64,000 nt of DNA from Desulfobacteraceae bacterium (GCA_030613055.1 JAUWMR010000011.1:1-64000); one strand, 5' to 3'; counted from the stretch's first letter, positions 26,409 through 36,127 are shown. Program-made: numbers and translations. The notes: generated by a model from the sequence alone, not told the origin.

Positions 26409-28976
26409 ATGAATATTATTTTTTCAATGTTTATATCATTATTTCTATTCGCTGTTAGCATTTATTTATACAGAAAAAGGAGTACTTCAATAATAAACAG
26501 GTTCCTTTTTTGTGTTTTAATTTTTACTTCAATTATTTATTACTTATTCTATGCTATAGCAAATTATTTTACAGGAAATGGTATAGATAGATCTGTTATT
26601 TTTCATCTTAAAAGTGGTTTAGCTGGGGCTGGGTTTTTAGAATATTGGGGACTTATTGCCACATCGATTATATTTATTATCCTTGGCTTGGTTTTTTCAT
26701 ACTGGATATTTTCGAAAAAGGGTAAAAATAAAGCTAACAGGATAGGTTATGTTCATGCGGCTTTTATACTTATACTATTATCTCTGCTTTCTAGCCCTGC
26801 AACCTCTGATTTAAGTAATATTCTATTTCAGAGTTCTAACGCTACCGAGAGCTCTAATGCTACCGAATTTTACAAATTCTATAAACAACCTTATATAAAA
26901 CAAGTGGGTGATATTAGAAACTTAGTCGTCATATATTCTGAGGGTTTAGAATGGACATATTTCAATGAAACCATCTTTCCTGGCCTGATTAAAGGACTCC
27001 TTGAGATTCAATCTAAGAGCACTTACTTTACTAATATTAAACAAATTCCTGGAACCGAATGGACAATTGCGGGTATGGTAGCTAGCCAATGTGGAATTCC
27101 ATTATTTTGTCCTTCCCATGGCAACTCTATGTCAGGTATGGATTATTTTCTACCTTTAGCGGTCTGTCTTGGCGATCTATTACATAAAGAAGGTTATCAT
27201 CTTACATATTATGGAGGTGCTGATCTTGATTTTGCGGGGAAAGGGAAATTTTTTTCGACACATGAATTTGATGATATTTTTGGTAGAGATGAGCTATTGC
27301 CTAACCTGAAAGATAAATCTTACAGAACTGGGTGGGGGTTATATGATGACTCGTTATTTGATTTATCTTACCAGCGTTTTATTGAATTATCAGAAACCCA
27401 CGATAAATTTGCACTTTTTTTGTTAACGTTGGATACCCACCATCCTCGTGGAAATCCTTCCAAGAGTTGTCAGGGTATAATCTATAAAAATGGTTCAAAT
27501 CTGATGCTTAATTCAGTAGCTTGTTCAGATCATTTAATTGCTAAATTTGTTAACAACATAATGCAATCTCCATATGGTTCAAAAACGGTTGTGGTAGTAA
27601 TTTCAGATCATCTTGCCATGAGAAATACAGCCTCTAAACTTCTAAACAAAGGAGAGAGAAGGAATCTTTTTATGATCATTGAACCTAATGTAAACAAATC
27701 GACTAAAATAGTGAAACCAGGTTCATCTCTTGACATTGGAGCTACGATATTGCCTTTCATTGGCTACAAAGGCGCAATAGGATTGGGTAGAAATTTAATA
27801 GATAAAAACCAAGCAAAATCAGAATCTGAATATATACATAAGAATCTGACTTCTTGGAGACACTCTATTTCTCGCTTTTGGAATTTTCCAAAAATTCAAG
27901 AATATGTTGAAATTAATATTACTGACAGAACAATAAATATAGATGGTAGAACATTTAACATTCCCGTTCTTTGTGAATTCAATGCTGAATTAGAAACTAC
28001 CCTAAAATATCAATTTGATAGTTGTAAGGAGCATAAACAATTAATTGATCATGTTCTGACGATTGATAAGAATACACCGTTTCTATTAATTGATAAATGT
28101 AAGAATGTTAACAGATTAGATGAAACATTAGGGCAAACTGGATTTTGTTTAATTATAGGTAAAGGCGATAAGTATTACAAAAAAGATAGGATTAAAAAGA
28201 ATATAAAATTAACTACTGAAGATATCCGTCGTTTTACTGGCCTTTACACTCCATCAACAACTAACTTCCAAGTACACCGAATTTCGCATGCTGGTGGAGC
28301 TATTGAAGGGAAAACATATACGAATAGCCTTGATGCTTTAAATCATAATATAAAAAACGGTTTTTTGTATTTTGAACTGGATTTTTCTTTTACAAAAGAT
28401 GGACAATTAGTATGCATGCATGATTGGCAACACAGCTTTAAAAAGGCTTTTGGGTTTGAAGCAAAAGAAAAGCCATCTCTTGAGACTTTTAAGTTTCTGG
28501 TCAAAAATGCGTCTGAGTTTGAAATTTGTACACTTGATAATTTGATTACTTGGATGGAACAATATCCATCTTCATTTATTATTACGGACATAAAAGAAAA
28601 TAATCTTAAGGGATTGGAAATAATTTCAAATAAATTTCCTGATTTTAAAAGAAGAATCATTCCTCAAGTTTATAATCCAAATAATTATAATAGTGTCAAA
28701 AGGATAGGGTATGAACAGATTATATGGACACTTTATCGTTATAATAATACTAATGACGATGTGCTAAAATGGGTTGACAAATTTAAAGGGCCTTTTGCTA
28801 TTACAATGCCTAAAAATCGAGCAGCATCAATTTTACCAAGAGAACTGGCAAAAAAGCATATACCGACTTACGTTCACACTATAAATACATTAGAGGAAAG
28901 GAATAAATTTATAAACGAATTCCATGTAACAGAAATTTATACTGACTTTTTATGTCCCAATAAACGGACACAATGA
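26409..28976 (+). CDS. Membrane phosphoglycerol transferase (MdoB/LTA synthase-like) fused to a GDPD domain
   Basis: 855 residues. About four membrane helices lie in residues 1-135. A periplasmic alkaline-phosphatase-superfamily domain follows (about 170-490): VVIYSEGLEW, candidate nucleophile Thr219 in PGTEWTIAG, TLDTHHPRG and VISDHLAMRN, as in OpgB/MdoB and LTA synthases. It lacks the C-x-P/A-S-R motif of true sulfatases. A linking segment (about 500-615) precedes a glycerophosphodiester phosphodiesterase domain (about 620-850) with His627 in HAGG, the ELDFSFTKDG metal site and CMHDW. One half would transfer phosphoglycerol to a glycan, the other would cleave glycerophosphodiesters. The combination in one chain is unusual to me. 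Confidence 0.87.
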   Translation: MNIIFSMFISLFLFAVSIYLYRKRSTSIINRFLFCVLIFTSIIYYLFYAIANYFTGNGIDRSVIFHLKSGLAGAGFLEYWGLIATSIIFIILGLVFSYWIFSKKGKNKANRIGYVHAAFILILLSLLSSPATSDLSNILFQSSNATESSNATEFYKFYKQPYIKQVGDIRNLVVIYSEGLEWTYFNETIFPGLIKGLLEIQSKSTYFTNIKQIPGTEWTIAGMVASQCGIPLFCPSHGNSMSGMDYFLPLAVCLGDLLHKEGYHLTYYGGADLDFAGKGKFFSTHEFDDIFGRDELLPNLKDKSYRTGWGLYDDSLFDLSYQRFIELSETHDKFALFLLTLDTHHPRGNPSKSCQGIIYKNGSNLMLNSVACSDHLIAKFVNNIMQSPYGSKTVVVVISDHLAMRNTASKLLNKGERRNLFMIIEPNVNKSTKIVKPGSSLDIGATILPFIGYKGAIGLGRNLIDKNQAKSESEYIHKNLTSWRHSISRFWNFPKIQEYVEINITDRTINIDGRTFNIPVLCEFNAELETTLKYQFDSCKEHKQLIDHVLTIDKNTPFLLIDKCKNVNRLDETLGQTGFCLIIGKGDKYYKKDRIKKNIKLTTEDIRRFTGLYTPSTTNFQVHRISHAGGAIEGKTYTNSLDALNHNIKNGFLYFELDFSFTKDGQLVCMHDWQHSFKKAFGFEAKEKPSLETFKFLVKNASEFEICTLDNLITWMEQYPSSFIITDIKENNLKGLEIISNKFPDFKRRIIPQVYNPNNYNSVKRIGYEQIIWTLYRYNNTNDDVLKWVDKFKGPFAITMPKNRAASILPRELAKKHIPTYVHTINTLEERNKFINEFHVTEIYTDFLCPNKRTQ

Positions 28977-29127
28977 TAAAAGTATAAAGGGATCGATAAA
29001 ATGAGAAAGATAGTCTCCTTTGAGGTATTGCTTTATGGCTGATGGATTGGCCAAATGTACTTTGTATCCCTCTTGCTGTAAGCCGTCTGCTAACCAGTAC
29101 CAATTATTTTAATGACTTTGCCTTGTA

Positions 29128-30141
29128 ATGTCTGAAACATTGGAACCAATTGTTCGAGTCATAGTCGTGAATTACAACGCAGGAAACCACCTCCGGCGTT
29201 GTTTGGCTATGCTACAGGCGCAGACTATGCCGCGTTTTGAGGCGGTGATAGTGGATAATGGTTCCACGGATGGATCCCTGGATGGGGCTATTCCTGATGA
29301 TTCCAGATTTGTTTTAAAAACCATGGGCCGAAATCTGGGCTTTGCCGCGGCCAATAACGTAGGTGCCAGAGACGCACGAACACCCTGGCTCGCCACCTTG
29401 AACCCGGATGCCTTTCCAAACCCAGAATGGCTTGATCATTTGCTGAATGCGGCGCGATCTCACCCCGGCGCTTTAATGGTTGGCTCCACACAAATCTTAG
29501 ACAGTAATCAAGAGCTGTATGATGGAACCGGCGATTGTCTGCCAGTATGGGGTTTTCCCTGGCGCAGCAACCATCAGCGACCGCGCGGGGATATTATAGG
29601 AGCGCCATCGGGAGAAGTCTTTTCACCGTGCGCAGCGGCCGCACTGTACGATCGACGCATTTTCGAGAATATTGGCGGTTTTGAGGAGAGTTTTTTCTGT
29701 TACTCTGAAGACGTGGACATAGCCTTTCGCATTCGTCTGATGGGTGGACGCTGTTATCAGGCAGGAGAAGCCGTCGTGCGCCATGCCGCCTCTGCTATCA
29801 GCGGTCAGAATAGCCAATTTGCTATATATCATGGTTTTCGCAATCAACTTTGGATGATTGCCCGCAATATGCCTTTTCCGATATTGCTCCTTTCTTTTCC
29901 CTTTTGTTTTGTTATGGCAGCCGTTTTATTAGTCCGCTACGCTCGACAGGGGAAAGCACAGGCAGTCCTTTTTGGAATCTTAGATGGTGTGAAAGGTCTG
30001 AGACCATTTTTAGCTTCGCGACACCAGCTGCATCGCGAGCGCAGGGTCTCCACACTTGCTGTAGCCCGCATGCTGACCTGGAATCCCCTGCGTTTTATCA
30101 GACGTGACGCGGATGTTCGTGTTTGGAGGGATCAACTGTGA
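29128..30141 (+). CDS. GT2 glycosyltransferase (WbbL/rhamnosyltransferase-like)
   Basis: 337 residues. RVIVVNYNAGNHL, VDNGSTDGSLDG, LGFAAANNVG, TLNPDAFPNPEW (metal-binding region) and CYSEDVDIAFRIRLMGG are the standard order of WbbL-type GT2 enzymes. A hydrophobic stretch around 245-270 could anchor it to the inner membrane. Start ATG 29128 is supported by the conserved N-terminus; the upstream Shine-Dalgarno is weak. Much more GC-rich than the fusion gene before it. Confidence 0.88.
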   Translation: MSETLEPIVRVIVVNYNAGNHLRRCLAMLQAQTMPRFEAVIVDNGSTDGSLDGAIPDDSRFVLKTMGRNLGFAAANNVGARDARTPWLATLNPDAFPNPEWLDHLLNAARSHPGALMVGSTQILDSNQELYDGTGDCLPVWGFPWRSNHQRPRGDIIGAPSGEVFSPCAAAALYDRRIFENIGGFEESFFCYSEDVDIAFRIRLMGGRCYQAGEAVVRHAASAISGQNSQFAIYHGFRNQLWMIARNMPFPILLLSFPFCFVMAAVLLVRYARQGKAQAVLFGILDGVKGLRPFLASRHQLHRERRVSTLAVARMLTWNPLRFIRRDADVRVWRDQL

Positions 30142-30295
30142 GCCGCAGCGGATTTCCCTGATTTTAAGTGATGAGGTTTTGCTGCCCGTGCTGTTCTTAT
30201 TTCCTCAGGCAGTCTAATTCGGGCAAAGGTCTTGCGGGATGAAGTTTTTATCATTTTAGCTAAATATAAATTAACTACACAAATTTAAAGTCGTT

Positions 30296-31324
30296 ATGGG
30301 TATTACAAATCCATTCATATCTGTTGTAATAGCAAATCTTAACGGAGAAAAATATCTGCGCGATTGTCTTGACTCTCTATCTGCCCAAACATTCAGGGAT
30401 TTTGAAGTGATTGTTGTTGACAACGGATCAACTGATGGTTCTCTGAATTTAATCAAAAGACATTACCCCTGGGTAAGAACGATTCCTATGAAGAAAAACG
30501 TCGGTTTTGCCAAAGCAAACAACATTGCTTTTAGATCTTCTGTTTCAGAATACGTTGCAACCTTGAATAATGACACTATAGCGGACAGGGGATGGCTTGA
30601 GGCGCTTTATGAAACTGCTGAGGTTGATAGCGCTATCGGTATGGTAGCATCAAAAATACTTTTAGGCAGGGAACGAAGCGTGCTTGACTCCGCGGGGATG
30701 TTGATATATCCTGACGGCATGTCCCGACAGGCCGGACGAGGTGTGACCGACAACGGGCAATTTGATAAAATCGAAGAGATTTTCTTCCCAAGTGCCTGTG
30801 CAGCACTGTACCGGCGTGCCTTACTCGATGATATTGGTTTTTTTGACGAGGACTTTGTTTCCTTTTGTGAGGATACAGACCTTGGCCTGAGGGCAAGGTT
30901 AGCAGGCTGGAAGGCATTGCTGGCCCCAAAGGCCGTTGTACGACACCTGTATTCTCAAACCGCAGGTAAATATTCCAGGTTTAAGGCTTACTTTATCGAG
31001 CGAAATCACATATGGGTATTTATAAAAGACCTGCCTGCTATATATGCAATATCATTTCCTCTTTACACGGCCTGGCGTTATATTATTCAGATGTACGGCC
31101 TGCTTTCCGGTCGGGGAAGTGTGGCCAGAATTTCTGAGACCAATAGCAAGGGTCAGTTGATTAATATTGTTATCAAGGCCTATTTAGACGCCCTTGCGGG
31201 ACTACCCAATATGCTCAGGAAAAGAAGGCTGGTATGGAGATCAAGACGCATATCTCTTGAAGAATATAAATACCTTTTGAGGACACATCGCATAACCGCA
31301 AAGGAACTTATACTGAGGGATTAG
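30296..31324 (+). CDS. GT2 glycosyltransferase
   Basis: 342 residues, same subfamily as the gene at 29128: ISVVIANLNGEKYL, VDNGSTDGSLN, VGFAKANNIAF, TLNNDTIADRGW and FCEDTDLGLRARLAGW. Probably adds one sugar to a lipid-linked chain in the cytoplasm. Its stop codon abuts the ATG of the next gene (31325), so the two form an operon. Confidence 0.88.
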   Translation: MGITNPFISVVIANLNGEKYLRDCLDSLSAQTFRDFEVIVVDNGSTDGSLNLIKRHYPWVRTIPMKKNVGFAKANNIAFRSSVSEYVATLNNDTIADRGWLEALYETAEVDSAIGMVASKILLGRERSVLDSAGMLIYPDGMSRQAGRGVTDNGQFDKIEEIFFPSACAALYRRALLDDIGFFDEDFVSFCEDTDLGLRARLAGWKALLAPKAVVRHLYSQTAGKYSRFKAYFIERNHIWVFIKDLPAIYAISFPLYTAWRYIIQMYGLLSGRGSVARISETNSKGQLINIVIKAYLDALAGLPNMLRKRRLVWRSRRISLEEYKYLLRTHRITAKELILRD

Positions 31325-32020
31325 ATGAGAATTCTTGTCATAGTGCCTGCATATAATGAGGAAGGCAATATCACAGGCGTTATCAAAGACCTGTCTGATA
31401 ACTTTCCCAATGAAGACATATTGATCGTAAATGACGGTTCGAGCGATAATACATCTGAGGCCGCCAGGGACCTTGGTATAAATGTCATAGATCTCCCCTA
31501 TAACCTTGGAATCGGCGGGGCCATGCAGACAGGATTTTTGTATGCTCACAGGATGGGATACGATGCCGCTATTCAGTTTGACGGGGACGGACAGCACAAG
31601 GCGGATCAAATTTCAGGACTTCTTGAGACTTTTAACGCAAACGGATTGGATTTGGTTGTGGGCTCAAGATTTATTTCAGGAAATGGCTTTTCGTCGTCTA
31701 TACTAAGGGCTTCAGGTGTAAAAATACTTTCTTCTGTGGTGTCGTGGGCCACAAGAAATAGGATAACCGATTCAACTTCAGGCTTTAGACTCTATGGCAT
31801 AAAGGCGATGAAGCTGTTTTCTTCCTTCTATCCGGAAGACTACCCAGAGGTCGAATCTCTTATCCTTGCCCATAAAAAAGGTCTTAATATCGAAGAGGTC
31901 CCCTCAATAATGGGTCCGCGGATTGCGGGTAAGTCGTCAATAACGATTTTTGAGGGGGCATACTACATGGTCAAGGTACTTCTGGCTGTTTTTATCGACG
32001 TTATGAAGAAGCGAAATTGA
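31325..32020 (+). CDS. GT2, polyprenyl-phosphate sugar synthase (DPM1-like)
   Basis: 231 residues: ILVIVPAYNEEGNI, VNDGSSDNTSE, QFDGDGQHKAD (donor/metal site), and TDSTSGFRLYG. This is the DPM1/DPG synthase class that loads a sugar onto polyprenyl phosphate for use by GT-C enzymes. It has no C-terminal membrane helices; the next gene, DUF2304, is a frequent partner and may supply the membrane anchor. Two GT-C-like proteins (36210, 39022) could use its product. Confidence 0.88.
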   Translation: MRILVIVPAYNEEGNITGVIKDLSDNFPNEDILIVNDGSSDNTSEAARDLGINVIDLPYNLGIGGAMQTGFLYAHRMGYDAAIQFDGDGQHKADQISGLLETFNANGLDLVVGSRFISGNGFSSSILRASGVKILSSVVSWATRNRITDSTSGFRLYGIKAMKLFSSFYPEDYPEVESLILAHKKGLNIEEVPSIMGPRIAGKSSITIFEGAYYMVKVLLAVFIDVMKKRN

Positions 32021-32033
32021 GGGAGGAGCATTT

Positions 32034-32402
32034 GTGGATTATGTTCAGACCGTAGCTATTGTCATAAATATAATTATTTTTTTTGTTGTAATAGGGCTTA
32101 TAATGCGTAACCGCCTGAAAGTACGATACAGCATTATATGGCTCGCTGCATCTGTAACAATGATAGTGTTTTCCTGGAGACCGGCCTTACATTATTTTGC
32201 AAAAACCGTTGGTATCTCTTATCCTCCTTCTTTAATATTTTTACTCGCTATTTTTTTCCTCGTCGTATTGCTTCTACATTTCTCAACACTCGTATCATCT
32301 CTAACCGAGAAAAATACGCTTCTGGCGCAGGAAATAGGGATCCTTAAGAACAGACTGGAAATCATCGAACGCAGTACATATTCGCAAAGCCAGTCGGAAT
32401 AG
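32034..32402 (+). CDS. DUF2304 small membrane protein
   Basis: 122 residues from GTG 32034 with GGAGGAG upstream. Three hydrophobic helices (VAIVINIIIFFVVIGLIM, IIWLAASVTMIVFSW, SLIFLLAIFFLVVLLLHF) and a charged C-terminal helix SLTEKNTLLAQEIGILK match DUF2304. It lies 13 bp after the DPM1-like gene, a recurrent pairing. Function not established; likely helps the glycosyltransferase work at the membrane. Confidence 0.85.
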   Translation: MDYVQTVAIVINIIIFFVVIGLIMRNRLKVRYSIIWLAASVTMIVFSWRPALHYFAKTVGISYPPSLIFLLAIFFLVVLLLHFSTLVSSLTEKNTLLAQEIGILKNRLEIIERSTYSQSQSE

Positions 32403-32479
32403 GCTCCGCCTTCATTTGACCCACAGACCCTGTTCCCTCAAACTCGATCCATTTCACTTTCTTATCATATAATAATGAA

Positions 32480-32722
32480 AAGTGCCTAAAATGCCTAAAG
32501 TTTGAAGTGCCTAAAGTTGTGGTACGCCTTCGGCGTGCTATTTTATAAAAGACGCCTCAGAGATTTGCCCCCCCCTTGCTAACTAATTGGTATCATAAAG
32601 TAATTTATTTATATCTACACAGGTTCAAAGTTCCTGGTTGAAACCTGTCATCCTGGGCAGTTACATTTATTTATAATAGCAGAATTCATTAACTTTAGGC
32701 ATTTTAGATCACTTTAGGCACT
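32480..32722. repeat. Inverted CTTTAG-type repeat element
   Basis: Left arm AAGTGCCTAAAATGCCTAAA (from 32480) is the inverse of right arm AACTTTAGGCATTTTAG...GGCACTT (32691-32722); the right arm has one extra ATCACTTTAG unit. A further AAGTGCCTAAAGTT is at 32505-32518. Between the arms is a hairpin GTACGCC-TTC-GGCGTGC (32522-32538). The right arm runs to the TTG listed as the next gene's earliest start. Same words as the tract at 161-230. Confidence 0.7.
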
Positions 32723-32799
32723 TGTGCATAAAGGCTGAAGTACCACTTTGGCTGCGAATCGAAAATTGTGGAGACCGACTGAATAGTTACGAACCATAT

Positions 32800-34095
32800 A
32801 TGAATGCTGCAACGCCATCAACCGAAGCAGGGAATTCCAATAATTTTTCCTTCGGACAAAAGATTGCCTGGATCGTATTCCTGGCGACCTCTCTTCATCT
32901 GGCGTTTCTAACACCCTCTATTAATTTGATTCCCGGTGAAAGAGCCAAGGTGTTTTCAGGAATACTCTGTGCCCTTTCACTTATTCTTGCCCTGTTTTTC
33001 GGCAACAGAGATTCGCTTAACCGGAAATCACCTGAGATCTGGATATCCCTGGCCCTTCTGCTACTGGCGTTGTTGAGTACTTGCCAAAGCAGCACGCCGG
33101 GATCCTCTGCGGCAAGGGCATTCGTCATTATGTCGTCAGGATTAGGGGGATTTTGGTGCGCGAGGCTCCTTATAAAAACCCATGCAAGGAAGCTAAATTT
33201 TCAATGGTTTTGTCTTCTTGTATTGGCCGCCTTGCTCATCGTTGCCGCTTTAGGAAAGGCTCTTTCAGGGAACGTTTACCAATTTCTGGATTATAATTGG
33301 CATCCATTCGGCAGTCGTATTATGCTTCTTTCCTTTGCCCCGCTTGCATTATGCTTTACCGGATCCGGTTGGAAACGCTCTTTTGGATTTGTTCTTCTGT
33401 CTTTGAGTTACGCGGTGTTTGTTATTTCGGGAAGTCATGCCGGTGCAGGGGCCAATGTAGTAATTCCCGCGGCACTTTGTCTGTTAGTCCTTTGTTTGCG
33501 TAAATGGCGACCCAAGCAACTTGCTATCCTTCTCGTATTGATGCTCATAATGTCTGTAGCGATCGCCGCACATTATAAAATTATCGGGGGTAAAATTGAT
33601 AGATATCACCAGTCGATTGCTTATAGAACTGAAAGCATTTTCTTCTCCTGGCATATCGCGAAACAGAAGTGGCTTTTAGGAAACGGCCTTTGGGCTCCAC
33701 GTGAAAAATACCTTGAAAATTACAGCATAAAGTATCCTTATATCACCAAGGCCCGTTTTACAAAATGGATCAAGAAATTGAGAACCTCGGAAAACAATTT
33801 TCTTACCTTCATGGTTGATCTCGGTTTCCCTTTTGTCATAATTTATTCTGTTTCATTGATTATTCTTCTTAGGAAACTCCTTTTACTGCACTTTCGGCAC
33901 CCCCCTAACTTGACCTTTCATCCGATGGCGTTATTGCTTCCTTTTTCAGGTGCACTACTTCACCTGATGGCCTATGAAGGCCTTTACCAACCACAGGTTA
34001 CCTGGTACTTCCATATACTACTGGGGCTAATCCCTACATCGGTCGGCTTTGCTAAAGCAGAGCCACACTATTACATTAGGACTGCTCTAACATGA
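32800..34095 (+). CDS. O-antigen ligase/polymerase-like membrane protein
   Basis: Start taken at ATG 32800; a longer frame from TTG 32722 begins inside the repeat and adds a non-conserved 26 residues. About 431 residues with roughly ten to twelve membrane helices and a large loop near residues 255-315 (ESIFFSWHIAKQKWLLGNGLW..., SENNFLTFMVDLG), the layout of Wzy_C/WaaL proteins: the loop GxG/N-W and 'ENNFLTFMVDLGF' are where WaaL/Wzy place catalytic residues. It would polymerise or ligate lipid-linked glycan on the periplasmic side. Overlaps the next gene by 4 bp (ATGA). Confidence 0.8.
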   Translation: MNAATPSTEAGNSNNFSFGQKIAWIVFLATSLHLAFLTPSINLIPGERAKVFSGILCALSLILALFFGNRDSLNRKSPEIWISLALLLLALLSTCQSSTPGSSAARAFVIMSSGLGGFWCARLLIKTHARKLNFQWFCLLVLAALLIVAALGKALSGNVYQFLDYNWHPFGSRIMLLSFAPLALCFTGSGWKRSFGFVLLSLSYAVFVISGSHAGAGANVVIPAALCLLVLCLRKWRPKQLAILLVLMLIMSVAIAAHYKIIGGKIDRYHQSIAYRTESIFFSWHIAKQKWLLGNGLWAPREKYLENYSIKYPYITKARFTKWIKKLRTSENNFLTFMVDLGFPFVIIYSVSLIILLRKLLLLHFRHPPNLTFHPMALLLPFSGALLHLMAYEGLYQPQVTWYFHILLGLIPTSVGFAKAEPHYYIRTALT

Positions 34096-34976
34096 CAAAT
34101 ACCATGCACCTTTTTCAATCCCTTCGGCCAATCCAATGGATAAAAAACGGTTTTATCCTTATTCCCTTGCTCTTTGCACAAAAAGCCTTTAATTATCCAA
34201 GCCTGCTCCTGAGCCTGCAGGCGGTAGGCATTTTTTGTGCCTTGAGTAGCGCGACCTATTTGATCAACGACCTTTTTGACCTGGAGGAAGACCGTAAACA
34301 TCCCATAAAAAGACATCGTCCCCTGGCAGCAGGACTTATTAGCCCCGGTATTGCCAAGATAACGGCATCAGTTCTCTTATTTTTGTCCTTACTATGGGGA
34401 GTTTACATGGGTCCTGTCTTTTTTCTTATTCTTATAATTTACCTCACTATCCAATTTCTCTATAACTACTTTCTAAAGGATGTAGTCATCCTGGATATGC
34501 TTTGCATATCTTCCGGCTTTTTCCTAAGGGTTATTGCGGGGGCAGTGGTCATTGAGGTAGTAATATCCCACTGGTTGATAATCTGTACTATTTTGATTTC
34601 TATGTTTCTGGCCCTGGGCAAGCGAAGGCATGAACTGGTGATTTTAGGACCGGAAGTGTCAAAAAACCATTGGAAAATCCTCGCCGAATATAACTTAAAT
34701 TTTCTCGATCAGATGATAGGTATAACGGCTGCGTGTACACTACTAAGTTATATGCTCTACTGTATATCTCCCCAGACAATTGAAAAATTCCAAACCGATC
34801 GTCTGGTTTACACCTTTCCTTTTGTGCTCTATGGGATCTTTCGCTACCTTTACCTGATTCACAGAAAGAACCAAGGGGGCGCGCCTGAGAAGCTTTTTGT
34901 TTCCGATTTGCCTTTACTGCTTAGTGTCATCCTGTGGGGGCTGTTCTGTATGCTGATCATTTATAGGGTTTTATGA
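34092..34976 (+). CDS. UbiA-family prenyltransferase, decaprenyl-phosphate phosphoribosyltransferase-like
   Basis: 294 residues, about eight or nine membrane helices. First Asp motif NDLFDLEEDRKHPIKRHRPLAAG and opening LRPIQWIKNGFILIPLLFA are typical of the DPPR-synthase branch (Rv3806c-like), which transfers phosphoribose from PRPP to polyprenyl phosphate. Such products feed arabinose- or ribose-containing glycans. The 4-bp overlap with the ligase-like gene argues for joint function. No DprE1/DprE2 homologue is in the window, so ribose rather than arabinose could be the final sugar; that is inference. Confidence 0.82.
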   Translation: MTNTMHLFQSLRPIQWIKNGFILIPLLFAQKAFNYPSLLLSLQAVGIFCALSSATYLINDLFDLEEDRKHPIKRHRPLAAGLISPGIAKITASVLLFLSLLWGVYMGPVFFLILIIYLTIQFLYNYFLKDVVILDMLCISSGFFLRVIAGAVVIEVVISHWLIICTILISMFLALGKRRHELVILGPEVSKNHWKILAEYNLNFLDQMIGITAACTLLSYMLYCISPQTIEKFQTDRLVYTFPFVLYGIFRYLYLIHRKNQGGAPEKLFVSDLPLLLSVILWGLFCMLIIYRVL

Positions 34977-35035
34977 CTTAATCCCAACCGCTTTAAGAAA
35001 AAAACGGTCAGACTAACGCGCGAGAGTGAGACGAA

Positions 35036-36127
35036 ATGAAAAAAGCTGTTGTTGCCGTTCTTAAGACAAGGCCGGAAAAAGTCCTTAAGGACATTCCTGA
35101 GCTTATGGAGATGGCAGGCCTAAAAGAGGCATTAGACACCCGGGTCACTACTATCTTGAAGGACAATATCTCCTGGCATTTCCCTTTCCTGTCTGCCAAT
35201 ACTACACCATGGCAGCTTGAAGGCGCGATCTTTGGACTAAAAGATGCCGGGTTTGGAGACCTTGTGGCTGTCCACAATAACACCGTGGTAACAGATCCGT
35301 TCAAAGGTGGGAAGTTAAACAAATTGGCACCTGTATACCGCCGCCACGGAATCCCTGAGAAATACAATTTCCTTCCGCAAGATATCACCTGGGAGATCTA
35401 CCAGCCCAAGGCCAGAATGAGGGCACTGAATCAAATCTACCCGGAGGGTATCCGTATCCCCACCCTTTTTCATGGCAAGAACATCGTTCACCTACCCACT
35501 GTAAAATGCCATATCTACACCACTACCACAGGTTCCATGAAAAATGCTTTTGGGGGACTGCTTAACACCCGACGCCATTATACGCACAGTGTTATCCACG
35601 AAACTCTGGTGGACCTTCTGGCAATTCAAAAAGAGATCCACACCGGTATCTTCACGGTCATGGACGGCACTTTATGTGGTAATGGGCCCGGACCGCGTAC
35701 AATGATCCCGGTAGAGAAGGGTCTTATCCTTGCTGGTTACGATAGCGTTGCCATCGATGCGGTTGCTGCCAAGATCATGGGGTTTGACCCTTTTGGAATC
35801 GACTATATCCGGTTGGCCCATGAAGACGGATTAGGGATAGGGAAGATCGAAGAGATAGAGGTGGTGGGAGAAGATATTTCAGACATGGATTTTCGTTTTT
35901 CAGTGGGGGACAATTTTGCCAGCCGCTTCGGTAATCTGTTCTGGTTCAGCTCGTTAAAGAGTATACAAAAATTACTTTTTCATACCCCTCTGGTTTATCT
36001 CTTTGTCTTTGGCTCCTACTTCTATCATGACAGGATATGGTGGCCTTTTGTGGGGAAACGTATCATGGAAGTGATAAAGGCAAATACTGTGTGGGGCAGG
36101 TTCTTTGCGGGGTATCCAGAGAAGTGA
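35036..36127 (+). CDS. DUF362 domain-containing protein
   Basis: 363 residues. KPFLSAN-like region, FHGKNIVHLPTVKCH, MKNAFGGLLNTRRHYTH, VMDGTLCGNGPGPR and SVAIDAVAAKIMGFDP are the ordered DUF362 signatures. No ferredoxin-type CxxCxxC cluster motif is present, unlike some family members. No catalysed reaction is established. The gene sits alone between the UbiA-type enzyme and a membrane protein, all on the same strand with short spacers, so it may belong to the glycan operon. ATG 35036 follows GAGTGAGAC, a modest ribosome-binding site. Confidence 0.85.
   Translation: MKKAVVAVLKTRPEKVLKDIPELMEMAGLKEALDTRVTTILKDNISWHFPFLSANTTPWQLEGAIFGLKDAGFGDLVAVHNNTVVTDPFKGGKLNKLAPVYRRHGIPEKYNFLPQDITWEIYQPKARMRALNQIYPEGIRIPTLFHGKNIVHLPTVKCHIYTTTTGSMKNAFGGLLNTRRHYTHSVIHETLVDLLAIQKEIHTGIFTVMDGTLCGNGPGPRTMIPVEKGLILAGYDSVAIDAVAAKIMGFDPFGIDYIRLAHEDGLGIGKIEEIEVVGEDISDMDFRFSVGDNFASRFGNLFWFSSLKSIQKLLFHTPLVYLFVFGSYFYHDRIWWPFVGKRIMEVIKANTVWGRFFAGYPEK

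Noticed and set aside
26409-28976. Classification as an ordinary sulfatase
   Set aside because: No C/S-x-P/A-S-R motif; membrane helices and Thr nucleophile context fit MdoB/LTA synthase.
32722-32799. N-terminal 26-residue extension of the ligase-like protein
   Set aside because: Starts at TTG inside the repeat and is not typical of the family; ATG 32800 preferred, though not proven.
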